Positions 21,689 through 30,805 of a DNA stretch of 64,000 bases are shown in pieces (positions within the stretch are counted from its first letter, which is position 1; every line of letters begins with the position of its first letter). Under the pieces are notes generated by a model. The model was not told the DNA's origin. It worked only from the letters and a program-made list of their open reading frames with translations, and did not search any database. Position numbers and translations under genes: made by a program. Source of the DNA: JAZGGS01 sp963764825 (GTDB lineage: Bacteria; Bacteroidota; Ignavibacteria; Ignavibacteriales; Ignavibacteriaceae). The stretch is from contig CAVXUA010000008.1 of NCBI GenBank assembly GCA_963764825.1, forward strand, positions 434,001 through 498,000, in the 5' to 3' direction.

Positions 21689-23124
21689 TCTATCATCCCA
21701 ATATTAATTCTATCTGGGAATATTTTTATGAAGTGGGTAAAGATTAACTGCCTCAAAAGGAGTTTTTTATATTCGGCTGAACCTCTTACATCGCTGATTG
21801 GAGAAATTTCTGATTCTGCAATTTTGCACACATCGGTTATCGTCGCTGCATCAATCTCTTTACCTTTAAGGAATTTACAAACCTTTTTTAAGTGAAGTGG
21901 AATGGGTGCTACTCCACCAGCAGATAAGCTTACTTTTTCAATTATGTTTGAGTTGATTTCCATGTAGATAGATGAATCTACACTTGCAATATCGAGGTAG
22001 GTTCTTTTTGAAACTTTCTCAAAGTTAAAATAGAATTTACCACTTGGTAATTTAAAACTGATTTCATATACTAATTCAGATGGCTTCAGGTTTAACTTTT
22101 TATAACCCAGGTAAAATTTTTTTAATTCCACCTGGCGAAAATTTTTTCCGTTTTTTATACGAAGTTCAGCATCCAAAGCCAGTAAGATACTTGTGATATC
22201 TGCAATCGGTGAAGCATTTACAATATTTCCTCCTACAGTTGCCCTGTTTCTTATTGGAAGAGAGCCAAACAATAGTAAATACTTTTTCATCTCAGGGAAG
22301 TGATTATTAATTACTGGAGATTCGATAAGATCACTTACTGAAACGCCTGCGCCAATAGTGCATTTCCCATTTTTCTCTTTTATTGATGCCGGGATTTCTT
22401 CTGTTGAAAGAAAATTTACTTTCGATTTATAGATTTCTTCCCACTTCTGAACGTAAAGATCAGTGCCACCGGAAATTAGATGTTTAGCGTTTTCGTTTAT
22501 CCTCCTGCTTACTTTTATACTCTTTTGTAATTTCTCTAACTTCGGTTTGATCTTACTGAAATACTCAGGTAAAACACCTGCTTCTATCAAATTTCTTAAA
22601 TGATTTTTTGAGGAAGCTTTTTGTGATTGAATTTTTTCCAGCGAGATTTGTGCTGCACGAATTATTGAACTATGACCCGTACATCGGCAAATATTTCCAT
22701 CCATAGAATAAACAGCATCGTTTTCATTGTAGTTTTTCTGTGATATCAAATAACCGGTTAGCGATATAATAAACCCGGGAGTGCAGAATCCGCATTGGCT
22801 TGCACCTTCTTCAACAAATGATGATTGAACCGGGGAAAGTTTATCTTTATTTAATCCTTCAATAGTTACAACGTGCTTTCCGAAAACATCATTAATTGGC
22901 AGAAGGCAGGAGTTAACTGATCTATATTCAATTCCTTTACTGGTTAAACTTCCTACAAGTACAGTACAGGCGCCGCAATCCCCTTCGCGGCAGCCCTCTT
23001 TTGTACCTGTTAGCAGGAGGTTCTTTCGCAAAAAGTCCAGAAGTGTGATACCAGGATGGAGAGAAGTAGATATTTCTTCCCGGTTGCAGATAAAATTTAT
23101 TTTTCTTTCCATTACAGCTTTCAT
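21685..23124 (-). CDS. Xanthine dehydrogenase, FeS/FAD subunit
   Basis: This 479-residue electron-transfer subunit (XdhA type) has an N-terminal plant-type [2Fe-2S] domain (GTKEGCREGDCGACTVLVG) and a second [2Fe-2S] domain (SQCGFCTPGFI, NICRCTGHSSI). It continues with a FAD domain (LISGGTDLYVQ, ATVGGNIVNASPIADI) and a C-terminal CO-dehydrogenase-flavoprotein-like region. All eight cluster cysteines are visible. It passes electrons from the molybdenum subunit to NAD+ or another acceptor. Translation is coupled to the large subunit. Confidence 0.93.
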   Translation of the reverse strand: MKAVMERKINFICNREEISTSLHPGITLLDFLRKNLLLTGTKEGCREGDCGACTVLVGSLTSKGIEYRSVNSCLLPINDVFGKHVVTIEGLNKDKLSPVQSSFVEEGASQCGFCTPGFIISLTGYLISQKNYNENDAVYSMDGNICRCTGHSSIIRAAQISLEKIQSQKASSKNHLRNLIEAGVLPEYFSKIKPKLEKLQKSIKVSRRINENAKHLISGGTDLYVQKWEEIYKSKVNFLSTEEIPASIKEKNGKCTIGAGVSVSDLIESPVINNHFPEMKKYLLLFGSLPIRNRATVGGNIVNASPIADITSILLALDAELRIKNGKNFRQVELKKFYLGYKKLNLKPSELVYEISFKLPSGKFYFNFEKVSKRTYLDIASVDSSIYMEINSNIIEKVSLSAGGVAPIPLHLKKVCKFLKGKEIDAATITDVCKIAESEISPISDVRGSAEYKKLLLRQLIFTHFIKIFPDRINIGMIE

Positions 23125-23251
23125 TTATGTTCAAAAATAATTTTATATTCAGCTAATAACAAGCTTTACAGTTGTACAGCAGCAATTGATATTTGAGAAA
23201 ATTTAATTGTTGGTTATCTTAACATTCCATTTAATAAGAAAAGTGATTGCC

Positions 23252-24247
23252 ATGAAAAAAAGCTTTATAAATCTGTTTGTATTAATATTTATTTTACTTT
23301 CAGAAATTAGTTCTGCCCAGCTATTTTATTCTGAAAATCCGTTTGCACATACATATTCTATAGTTGCAAGAGATCCGGTTACCGGAGAAATGGGTGTTGC
23401 AGTTCAGTCGCACTGGTTTTCTGTTGGTACAATTGTAGCGTGGGGTGAGGCAGGTGTGGGAGTTGTAGCTACCCAGTCTTTTGTTAATCCTGCTTTTGGT
23501 CCTGATGGAATTGAATTGATGAAACAGGGTATGAATGCTGATGATGTTTTAGATAAATTAATTGGAGAAGATGAAGGAAGAGATTTACGGCAGCTTGCAG
23601 TGCTGGACGTAAATGGAAATGTAAAAGCTTACACAGGCAAGAATTGTATATATGGTGCGGGTCATATAATTGGTGAAAATTATTCAGTGCAAGCAAACCT
23701 TATGCTTAATGACAAAGTTTGGTCTGCTATGTCTGAAGCATTCGAAAAATCTACAGGATCACTTGCTGAAAGATTGGTTGCTACCCTTGAAGCAGGAGAG
23801 AATGCAGGAGGTGATATAAGAGGAAAACAATCTGCTTGCCTTTTAATTGTACGCGGCGAAGCAACCGGCAATTTGTGGGAGGACAGGTTAATTGATTTAA
23901 GAGTTGATGATAACCTTGAACCGATTGAAGAATTGAAACGATTGTTAAAAGTACATCGCGCATATGAACATATGAACAATGGTGATGTTGCGGTTGAGCA
24001 TGGTGATATGGAATTGGCAATGAAGGAATATATAGCAGCCGAAGAAATGTTTCCTGATAATGAGGAAATGAAATACTGGCATGCAGTAACACTTGTTAAT
24101 AATGGTGACCTGGAAAATGCGCTTCCTATTTTCAAGGAAGTTTTTATTAAAAATGAAGACTGGAAAACTTTAACTCCAAGATTGCTGCCAACTGGTTTAT
24201 TAAAAGCAAATGAGGAACAATTAGAAAAAATATTATCAGTAGAATAA
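23252..24247 (+). CDS. Secreted DUF1028 protein with TPR-like C-terminus
   Basis: A signal peptide (start ATG at 23252, FINLFVLIFILLSEISSAQ) is followed by a DUF1028 domain (HTYSIVARDPVTGEMGVAVQ, TQSFVNPAFGPDGIELM, GENAGGDIRGKQSACLLIV), an Ntn-hydrolase-like fold of unknown activity. The C-terminal 90 residues (about 240-330) have TPR-like helices (AVEHGDMELAMKEYIAAEEM). A TTG start upstream is possible but would lengthen the signal peptide. The frame is intact. It is predicted to be periplasmic or secreted. Confidence 0.88.
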   Translation: MKKSFINLFVLIFILLSEISSAQLFYSENPFAHTYSIVARDPVTGEMGVAVQSHWFSVGTIVAWGEAGVGVVATQSFVNPAFGPDGIELMKQGMNADDVLDKLIGEDEGRDLRQLAVLDVNGNVKAYTGKNCIYGAGHIIGENYSVQANLMLNDKVWSAMSEAFEKSTGSLAERLVATLEAGENAGGDIRGKQSACLLIVRGEATGNLWEDRLIDLRVDDNLEPIEELKRLLKVHRAYEHMNNGDVAVEHGDMELAMKEYIAAEEMFPDNEEMKYWHAVTLVNNGDLENALPIFKEVFIKNEDWKTLTPRLLPTGLLKANEEQLEKILSVE

Positions 24248-24267
24248 AATTCCAGGTAACAGCAATT

Positions 24268-24806
24268 ATGAAAAACTTTAACAAAGCAATTATTCTAATA
24301 TCAGTGGTACTCTTATTCTTATCGGGCATGTGAAAAGAAAAAGAGAGAAATTAGCCATGTATCTGAAACATCAACAGTAAAAAACAACGAGTTAGAGGAT
24401 AATACTCCGAGAAGAGAAACTGTGATTAAAAAGCAGGAGGATATTGATGAAAAAATCGCCGAAGAGATCCTTACAGTAATTTATGAAAATATTGATGCCA
24501 CGACAGCAGAGGATGTAGAACGCGTTCTGGCAACTATTCACGAGAATAGCACTCAGCGAAGATCATACCATTCAGGCAATGGAATTTATTTTTAGCAATT
24601 ATGATTTAGAATATGTTCTTGAAGAAGTTGAGGTAGTTGAAATAAATGGAGATGAAGCTAAAGTTTATTATATCCAAACTACACGAGCAGTTCAAGGTAC
24701 CGGCTTTGTTAATATGAGAGCTGAAGGAATTCATCATATGAAAAAACTGGGCGATACCTGGAAGATATTTGAAACTGAAAACTTAGGATCAGAACAAATT
24801 CCCTGA
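24268..24806 (+). CDS. Lipoprotein with NTF2/SnoaL-like domain (frameshifted)
   Basis: The N-terminus MKNFNKAIILISVVLLFLSG is followed, after removal of one base near 24330, by a lipobox Cys (LSG-C-EKKKREIS). The mature part has EEILTVIYENIDATTAED, then after a second frame change near 24575 AMEFIFSNYDLEYVLEEVEV and HHMKKLGDTWKIFETE, a pattern typical of NTF2-like alpha+beta cone domains. The function is unknown. It probably belongs with the other small lipoproteins that follow. Confidence 0.6.
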
Positions 24807-24860
24807 TTCGAATTTCTTCCACCAGAATTAAATGAATTTTAATTTCGATTTGATAGCGAA

Positions 24861-25250
24861 CTACCTCATTCCAAGTAAATCCAGGTAATTCTCTGAATGT
24901 TCTCCAAAGACTTCTACATTATCACCTATAATTTTAAATGTGCTTTTCTCGCCGGCAACCTTTGAGAATACTATATGAAATTCATTTCCACTTTCATCAA
25001 TCAAAAATATTTTAGCAAGATTTTCATGTAAATCTGAAGCTATTTCTTTATTACAAAGCGGACAGTAAAACTGAAGTTTTTCACCCATTTCAAATTCAAA
25101 TTGTGGATGCGTTGTAATAGAATATTCTCCCAGTGCTGGATGTAGAAGAATTAATCCCAATCCTCCTTTGGAAGTTCTTGAAGAAAAAATTATATAGTCA
25201 CCGGTATTAAGATGACCTCTGCAATGCGGGCATAAATAATTATCTTTCAT
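24861..25250 (-). CDS. Conserved zinc-ribbon protein
   Basis: About 129 residues starting at MKDNYLCPHCRGHL (ATG at 25250). Two CxxC pairs, CPHC near the N-terminus and CPLCNKEIAS near residue 70, probably bind one zinc ion. The rest is beta-rich with a GNEFHIVFSKVAGEKSTF stretch. No enzyme motif was recognised. It is convergent with the NTF2-like lipoprotein. Confidence 0.7.
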   Translation of the reverse strand: MKDNYLCPHCRGHLNTGDYIIFSSRTSKGGLGLILLHPALGEYSITTHPQFEFEMGEKLQFYCPLCNKEIASDLHENLAKIFLIDESGNEFHIVFSKVAGEKSTFKIIGDNVEVFGEHSENYLDLLGMR

Positions 25251-25453
25251 AGCCGTTTCTCCTTGTGGTTGTATCCCCAATCTATAAAAATGTTTGAAAG
25301 ATTCAAGTATTGAATGATAAAAATTAAGAGCAAATAACGTAATTGCACTGAATGTTTACAACTAAACGATTATTAAGTTTATTCCCTTAAATTTTTTACA
25401 TAAAAAATAAACTATGCACTCACTTGCTAAACTTTTATAAAAGGAGGACTGAA

Positions 25454-25562
25454 CTGAAAAAATTTTTCTACTTGCTTTACTTCTTTGCTCTATCGGTTTA
25501 TTCGCTTGCGAAACGATGCTGGTAATGAAAAAGAAAATGAGAAATTAGTTCAGGTTAGATAA
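25454..25562 (+). CDS. Small lipoprotein (about 35 residues), frameshifted, CTG start?
   Basis: A perfect AGGAGG at 25442-25447 is followed after 6 bases by CTG AAA AAA. With one T added to the TTTTT run and one A to GCGAAACG, the product reads (M)KKFFLLALLLCSIGLFAC, then ENDAGNEKENEKLVQVR and a stop. That is a signal peptide with lipobox GLFAC and a short hydrophilic tail. Entericidin-like tiny lipoproteins have this form. It could also be the N-terminal remnant of a larger lipoprotein. Confidence 0.5.
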
Positions 25563-25660
25563 TGAGTTTAGTTCAACTGTATGTAAGTTTACATTGATGG
25601 TATTTTAAAATAAATTGATAGTAATATAAATTATTCATTTAAAATTATAAGGAAGAAATC

Positions 25661-26224
25661 GTGAGAAATATAATAATTGCCCCAATCATTTTTATTTTGC
25701 TTTTTACTGGCTTAAGCTGCCAATCACAAGATAATATTATAACTGAAGAAGAAGCCAAATCACTTTGTGATAAAGTGGAGGTGATGTACAATGATGCAGA
25801 TTCAGAAACTGCAAACGAGATCTTAGATTCTACTTATGTTCTTTATTCTCCTTAGTTTCCCTATGGGGTTAAAAGGAATTGATGTTCTTATGTACAATAT
25901 TAAATCCAACTCACGCTCATTCCCGATTTTAAACTTACAATAGATTCATTTTTTGTAAAAGATGATATTATTTATTCTTTCTGGACACAAAAAGGAACAA
26001 ATACAGGTCCACTCGGTAGAATGCCCACTACAGGAAAAAGCATTAATATTTCAGGATTTGCATTATCAAGAGTTAAGGATGGGAAAATATATGAGGAGCA
26101 TACATATTGGAATGTGCTTGAATTATATAAGCAGTTAGGTTTCCAGGTAATTCCTCCTAAAGATCAGAGAATAATAGTAAAAATAAAATTGCTGTCAAAG
26201 GTGAAGTATTTTGCGAATAAATGA
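25661..26224 (+). CDS. Lipoprotein with SnoaL-like domain (premature stop and frameshifts)
   Basis: GTG start after AAGGAAG; signal peptide and lipobox IFILLFTGLSC. The mature protein is SnoaL-like (ester-cyclase family): ANEILDSTYVLYSP, then after a TAG stop at 25853-25855 and two frame changes (near 25875 and 25930) PDFKLTIDSFFVKDDIIYSF, TTGKSINISGFALSRVKDGK and ELYKQLGFQVIPP. The stop falls where relatives usually have Glu or Lys, so it could be a single base error (TAG for GAG or AAG). The function is unknown. Confidence 0.6.
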
Positions 26225-26253
26225 AAACTGAAACTGTGAGAATTGTTTAAAAA

Positions 26254-26285
26254 ACTAATCCTCTCAAAGAAATGAGAGGATTAGT
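26254..26285 (-). terminator. Strong hairpin terminator between convergent lipoprotein genes
   Basis: Perfect 13-bp stem ACTAATCCTCTCA / TGAGAGGATTAGT with a 6-base loop. On the minus strand it is followed by TTTTT, so it ends the minus-strand gene 26281-26790; it may also stop transcription from the plus side. Confidence 0.85.
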
Positions 26286-26790
26286 CAATAAAATATTTAA
26301 TAATAGTAATTAGGGAACAAGAAATATTTGCAAAATCTTTAGAGTTTGTCCCGGCAGTAAATTGTAACGGAGAAAGTGGTAGGTTAGGATACGCTCCACT
26401 TCCATAAATCCACCAAATATAATCGCCTGATATCACCCCAAAACGTATTGTTATTATTATCCTTCCAGGCATCCATATAATAAACTCCTGGTACTACATT
26501 AGATAATGTATAATTGCCGCTGGCATCGCAGGCAACAAAGCGAAAGTTACATCGGCATTCCCAATCATCAACGGACTGATATAAAGAGCAACACGTGTAT
26601 TTCCTATACCTCCCGCAACTCCAGCTGGTAAAGAACCTATACCTGTTATTGTAGCATTTGTAGCGACTGTTGTTGCTACTGTTGTTGTTGTTGCTACTGT
26701 AGTGGTCGCAACAGGGGCGGTATCTTCATCGCAATTATAAATGCCTAATGCTAGGAAGGCAACAATTAAAAAGTAACCTATCTTTTTCAT
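26281..26790 (-). CDS. Lipoprotein with carboxypeptidase-regulatory-like domain (frameshifted)
   Basis: Signal peptide and lipobox FLIVAFLALGIYNC, then a low-complexity Thr/Val/Ala linker (about residues 25-45), then a prealbumin-like fold: NATITGIGSLPAGVAGGIGN, a frame change near 26525, ACDASGNYTLSNVVPGVYYM, a second near 26440, and ISGDYIWWIYGSGAYPNLPL. The GNYTLSNVVPGVYYM stretch is characteristic of CarboxypepD_reg domains. It is probably an outer-surface lipoprotein of unknown role. The true stop is uncertain because of the indels; the one given lies inside the terminator stem. Confidence 0.65.
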
Positions 26791-27165
26791 ATTCTATTTC
26801 CTCTTCTTATTGAGAAATTTAATTGATTAATTTATTTACTGTTATTTAAAAATCTAATTAAAACTTTGCTCCTATGAATTTCCACCTTATGATTAAACAT
26901 ACTGTTAAATATAATTTTTTCCAACTAAATTGTCCACAAAATTTGTATTTTTTTTTGTTGAAATACGACGGCATTTATGCCGGCAAATCTTGATATGAAT
27001 CTAATTGTCAAATTATAACCGGGTGAATGATATTTAGAAGCCAATAAATTTGAAAAATACAAATTTTCAATAGTTTTTGTAAAGTATTTTTTTATCGTTA
27101 AAATATAGAGTGAATTATCCTATTTATAAATTTAACTAAAAATCAAAATATTCTGAAAGATATCG
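26791..27165. other. 375-bp intergenic region between divergent genes
   Basis: Very AT-rich, with no credible ORF. It must hold the promoters of both the minus-strand lipoprotein and the plus-strand radical SAM gene. A perfect inverted repeat CGGCAT-TT-ATGCCG lies at 26969-26982 in otherwise AT-rich DNA and could be a regulator site or a small hairpin. No recognisable riboswitch. Confidence 0.5.
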
Positions 27166-28212
27166 ATGAAAGATGAATTAATTCTTACTAAGCAAATATT
27201 GGTATCAAACTTTAAAGATGTGAAATTTCCTTATAAGCTTAACTTTTGTTTAACATATAAATGCAACTCCAAATGTCTTAGTTGCGATATCTGGAAAATA
27301 AAAAGTACAAATGAGCTAAATGTTGATGAGATAAAGAATTTTTTTGAATACTCTAATAAATTTTCCTGGATTGATGTTACAGGCGGTGAAGTATTTCTAA
27401 GAAAAGATATTGTACAGATCATAGATATAATTTTACAGTCTTGTAAGAATTTGTACCATCTTCATATTCCTACAAATAGCATCATTACTGAATTAACAGT
27501 TGATAGAATTAAGGAAATACTAAAGTTAAAACCTAAACCAAAGAAATTTACAATTACTCTAAGCATTGATGGTCCTCCGGAACTTCATGATTATGTCCGC
27601 GGTGTTGAAGATAACTGGACAGCAGTAATGAAAGCTTATAATGAGTTAAGAGAATTTGAAAATAATAACTTTAAAATTTTCTTTGGTTTTACTCTTTCAA
27701 AACTAAACTTGGGTAAATTTCACGAAACAGTTTTAGCTGTTCAAAAAGAATTTCCGCAAGTAAAGTATGAAGATTTTCATATGAATATTGCACATACATC
27801 GGGTCACTACTACAACAATGACGATTTTGATATTGGAGTAAATAGTGATAAAGAAAAGTTTATAGAAGAGGTGGAAGCATTTCGATTAAGAAAGAAGAAA
27901 ATATTTAATCCAATTAATAATCTTGAGAATAAATACCTTAACTACGCAAAAAAATATATTATGACGGGCGAAACCCCGATAGATTGTAAATCATTAGCTT
28001 CATCAGTTTTTCTTGATCCATATGGTAACGTTTTTCCTTGCAGCATTTGGGATAAAAAAATTGGAAATATTCGAGATTTTGAATTTAACTTGAGCAAATT
28101 ATTAAAAGAAAAGATTGTAAAAGAACTCCGTGAACAAATAAACGAAAAGAGTTGCCCTAACTGCTGGACTCCATGTGAAGCTTATCAAAGTATATTAGGA
28201 AGCTTAATTTGA
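27166..28212 (+). CDS. Radical SAM protein with SPASM-like C-terminus
   Basis: 348 residues. The radical-SAM [4Fe-4S] motif is C33-x3-C37-x2-C40 (YKCNSKCLSCDIWK), followed by the SAM-binding GGE loop (DVTGGEVFLRKDI) and TLSIDGPPELHD. The C-terminal region has extra cysteines (DCKSLAS, VFPCSIWDKKIGNI, CPNCWTPCEAY), as in SPASM/twitch domains that hold auxiliary FeS clusters. Such proteins modify peptides, sugars or cofactors; the substrate here is unknown. It begins the accessory glycan-type cluster. The frame is intact. Confidence 0.85.
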   Translation: MKDELILTKQILVSNFKDVKFPYKLNFCLTYKCNSKCLSCDIWKIKSTNELNVDEIKNFFEYSNKFSWIDVTGGEVFLRKDIVQIIDIILQSCKNLYHLHIPTNSIITELTVDRIKEILKLKPKPKKFTITLSIDGPPELHDYVRGVEDNWTAVMKAYNELREFENNNFKIFFGFTLSKLNLGKFHETVLAVQKEFPQVKYEDFHMNIAHTSGHYYNNDDFDIGVNSDKEKFIEEVEAFRLRKKKIFNPINNLENKYLNYAKKYIMTGETPIDCKSLASSVFLDPYGNVFPCSIWDKKIGNIRDFEFNLSKLLKEKIVKELREQINEKSCPNCWTPCEAYQSILGSLI

Positions 28213-28353
28213 TTCAAGTAATTGAATGTAACTTAATGTTTGCTAAGCCAATAAATAATAAATATTTTTAAGTTCAATTTTATTGATGGAAAATTCATAA
28301 AAATTGATTTTATAAATCACAACTTATTTTCTAATTATTGAAATGAATTATTA

Positions 28354-29063
28354 ATGATAATTGATCCAAATAAAATCTCTATAGTAATTCCTGCCAAAAA
28401 TGAGGAAAGGACTATAGCTGACATAGTCAAATCTGTTCTAAAATATTCAGATGATGTACTTGTTATTGATGGTAATTCTGTTGATAAAACTGCTGAGTAT
28501 GCAAAGTCTGCCGGTGCAAGAGTAATAGATATACCCCCAATTGGTAAAGGAAATGCAATTTGCGGATCAATTGAACATATAAGAAACGAGATAACTGTTT
28601 TTATTGATGCTGATGGATCTCATATAGCTGAGGATATTCCCAAATTGGTTGAACCAATTCTTGAAGGTAAAGCAGATCATGTTTCCGCTTCAAGACTTCT
28701 TGGTGGTTCGGATGAATTGCATGGCACTTTTGATGAAACTTTTAGGTTGATGGGAAGCTCTTTTATTACTGCTTGCATAAACTGGAAGTTTAAATTTCAA
28801 GTTGAGTGAAAGCCAGAATGGTTTTCGTGCAATTCGAACTGAAGTACTTAGAAAATTGGATTTGAAGGAAAGGATTACTACCATCGAACAGGAAATGATT
28901 ATCAAAACTCTGAAACTGGGATATCGCATGGCTGAAGTTCCTTCACACGAAGGAAGAAGAATCTTTGGAGAATCGAACATTAAATCTAAGAAGAGTTTCA
29001 TTCCGTTATGTTTATTCTTTTGTTAAATATTTATTCTTTACCAGAGCTAGAAGAGGAGAGTAG
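28354..29063 (+). CDS. Family 2 glycosyltransferase, DPM1-like (frameshifts)
   Basis: This GT-A glycosyltransferase of the polyprenyl-phosphate mannose/glucose synthase type has KISIVIPAKNEERTIADIV, the DVLVIDGNSVDKTAEYAK nucleotide-sugar site, and FIDADGSHIAEDIP with the metal-binding DAD. The acceptor region SESQNGFRAI is in a second frame that starts near 28805; a third frame change near 29000 gives FRYVYSFVKYLFFTRARRGE to a stop at 29063. The total of about 236 residues matches soluble DPM1 forms. It would supply a lipid-linked sugar donor for the membrane transferase two genes on. Its stop directly abuts the next ATG. Confidence 0.85.
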
Positions 29064-30756
29064 ATGTATATTCTGGGAATTTGGGATGGTCATGATTCGG
29101 GGGCAGCAATTATTAAAGAGAATGAAATTTTAGTTGCCATTAATGAAGAAAGATTAACAAGAAGAAAATTAGAAATAAATTTTCCTTATAAATCAATTCA
29201 AGCCTGCTTAGACTATTTAAAAATAAAACACTCAGATATTTCTGAAATTGCAATTTCAACCTCTGATCCTGCAAAAACACTTGCGCGGATTGCTCCCTCA
29301 ACTAAAGAAGAATATTATTTAATACGCAGAAGAAAAAAAGATTTAACTTTCTTGAATTTTCAGAAGAAAAAATTCAAATATAAGCTAACTGAATTAAAAC
29401 CGAATTGGATAACAACATCTGTAAGTAAAAAAATAATCCAAAAGGAATTGAATAAAATTGGTTTTAATAATTACCGTCTTAGTATTGTTGATCATCATAT
29501 CAGTCATGTTGCAGCTGCAGCTTTTTGCAGCGGTTTTAATGAATGTTTGGTAATTACTCTTGATGGTCTCGGAGATGGGGTTTCGGGCACTGTTAACATT
29601 TTCAAAGATAAAAAACTTAAAAACATCTCAACAATTTCAGCAAAGGATTCCTTTGGGATATTTTTTGAGCACGTTACAAATTTAATGAATATGCGTGAGC
29701 TTGAAGATGAAGGAAAAGTTATGGCTCTGGCAGATTATGCTTATCCCATTTCTGATAAAGAAAATCCCTATGCTAAATTTTTTCGCTGTAGAAGGCTTAA
29801 ATATCAAAGCAAAATATAACAGCTTAAAAATGTACAAGGAGCTAAAAAAGATTTTATGGAAATATCCCTCCGAACAGTTTGCCAACATGGCTCAGAAAAC
29901 GTTGGAACATTATATTATAAAATTGATACAGAATATAATTAAGGAAACAGGCATAAATAGAATTGCGCTTTCAGGTGGAGTTGCATCAAATGTTAAAGTG
30001 AATATGAAGATAAGAAACTTACCGGAATGTGAGGAATGTTTTGTCTTCCCTCATATGGGAGACGGCGGTTTAGCACTTGGGGCAGCAATGTATCGCAATT
30101 ATCAACTAAATAAAGTTACTAATTATAAATTTGATTCAATTGCATTTGGATTGGAATACTCTAACGAGGAAATAGAAAAAGAGTTGAAGCAGGCAAATTT
30201 AAATTATAAAGACCCTCTTAATCTTGAAAAAGAAACTGCTGAACTTATTGCACAAGGAAATATTATTCTGTGGTTTCAGGATAGGATGGAATATGGACCT
30301 CGTGCTCTCGGTTCCAGGAGTATTTTAGCGTTACCGAATAATCCGAATATAAAAGATGAGTTAAATCTTAAGTTAAAAAAACGAGTTTGGTATCAACCAT
30401 TTTGTCCAAGCTTATTAGAGGAAGATGCACCGGTTTTATTGGAAGATTTTAACGGCAAACCAAATTATTTTATGACAATGGCATATGAAGTTCGTGAAGA
30501 ATTCAGGCAGGATTTAATTGCAGTAATAAATATTGATGGATCGTGCCGCCCGCAGATTCTTGGCAAAAATAATAATTCTAAGTATGCAAAGTTGTTAAAA
30601 GAGATTAAAATTTTAACTGGTAAGGGAGTTGTATTAAATACTAGTTTTAATATTCACGGAGAACCTCTTGTTTGTTCTCCAAAAGATGCAATTAAAACAT
30701 TTTTAACAACTGGTATAAAGTATTTAGTAATAGGTGATTTTATTGTAACTCAGTAA
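29064..30756 (+). CDS. NodU/CmcH-family carbamoyltransferase (one frameshift)
   Basis: This O-carbamoyltransferase uses carbamoyl phosphate to form a carbamoyl-adenylate, then carbamoylates a sugar or natural-product hydroxyl. The N-terminal Kae1-like domain has GIWDGHDSGAAIIKENEI and the metal-binding VDHHISHVAAAAF. The C-terminal YrdC-like domain carries MEYGPRALGSRSILALP and TSFNIHGEPLVCSPKDA. A six-T run near 29790 (five T gives KFFAVEGLNIKAKYN) breaks the frame; 29695 onward restores it. Total is about 563 residues, normal. It sits between two glycosyltransferases, so a sugar is the likely acceptor. Confidence 0.9.
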
Positions 30757-30805
30757 ACTATTATTGTTAACCGGATTCATATAGATAAAATATTAGTATT
30801 ATTAT

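Noticed and set aside
25853..25855. TAG stop in the SnoaL-like lipoprotein as a recoding (stop-suppression) site
   Set aside because: The same gene has further indels and no other gene shows in-frame TAG; a base error is simpler.
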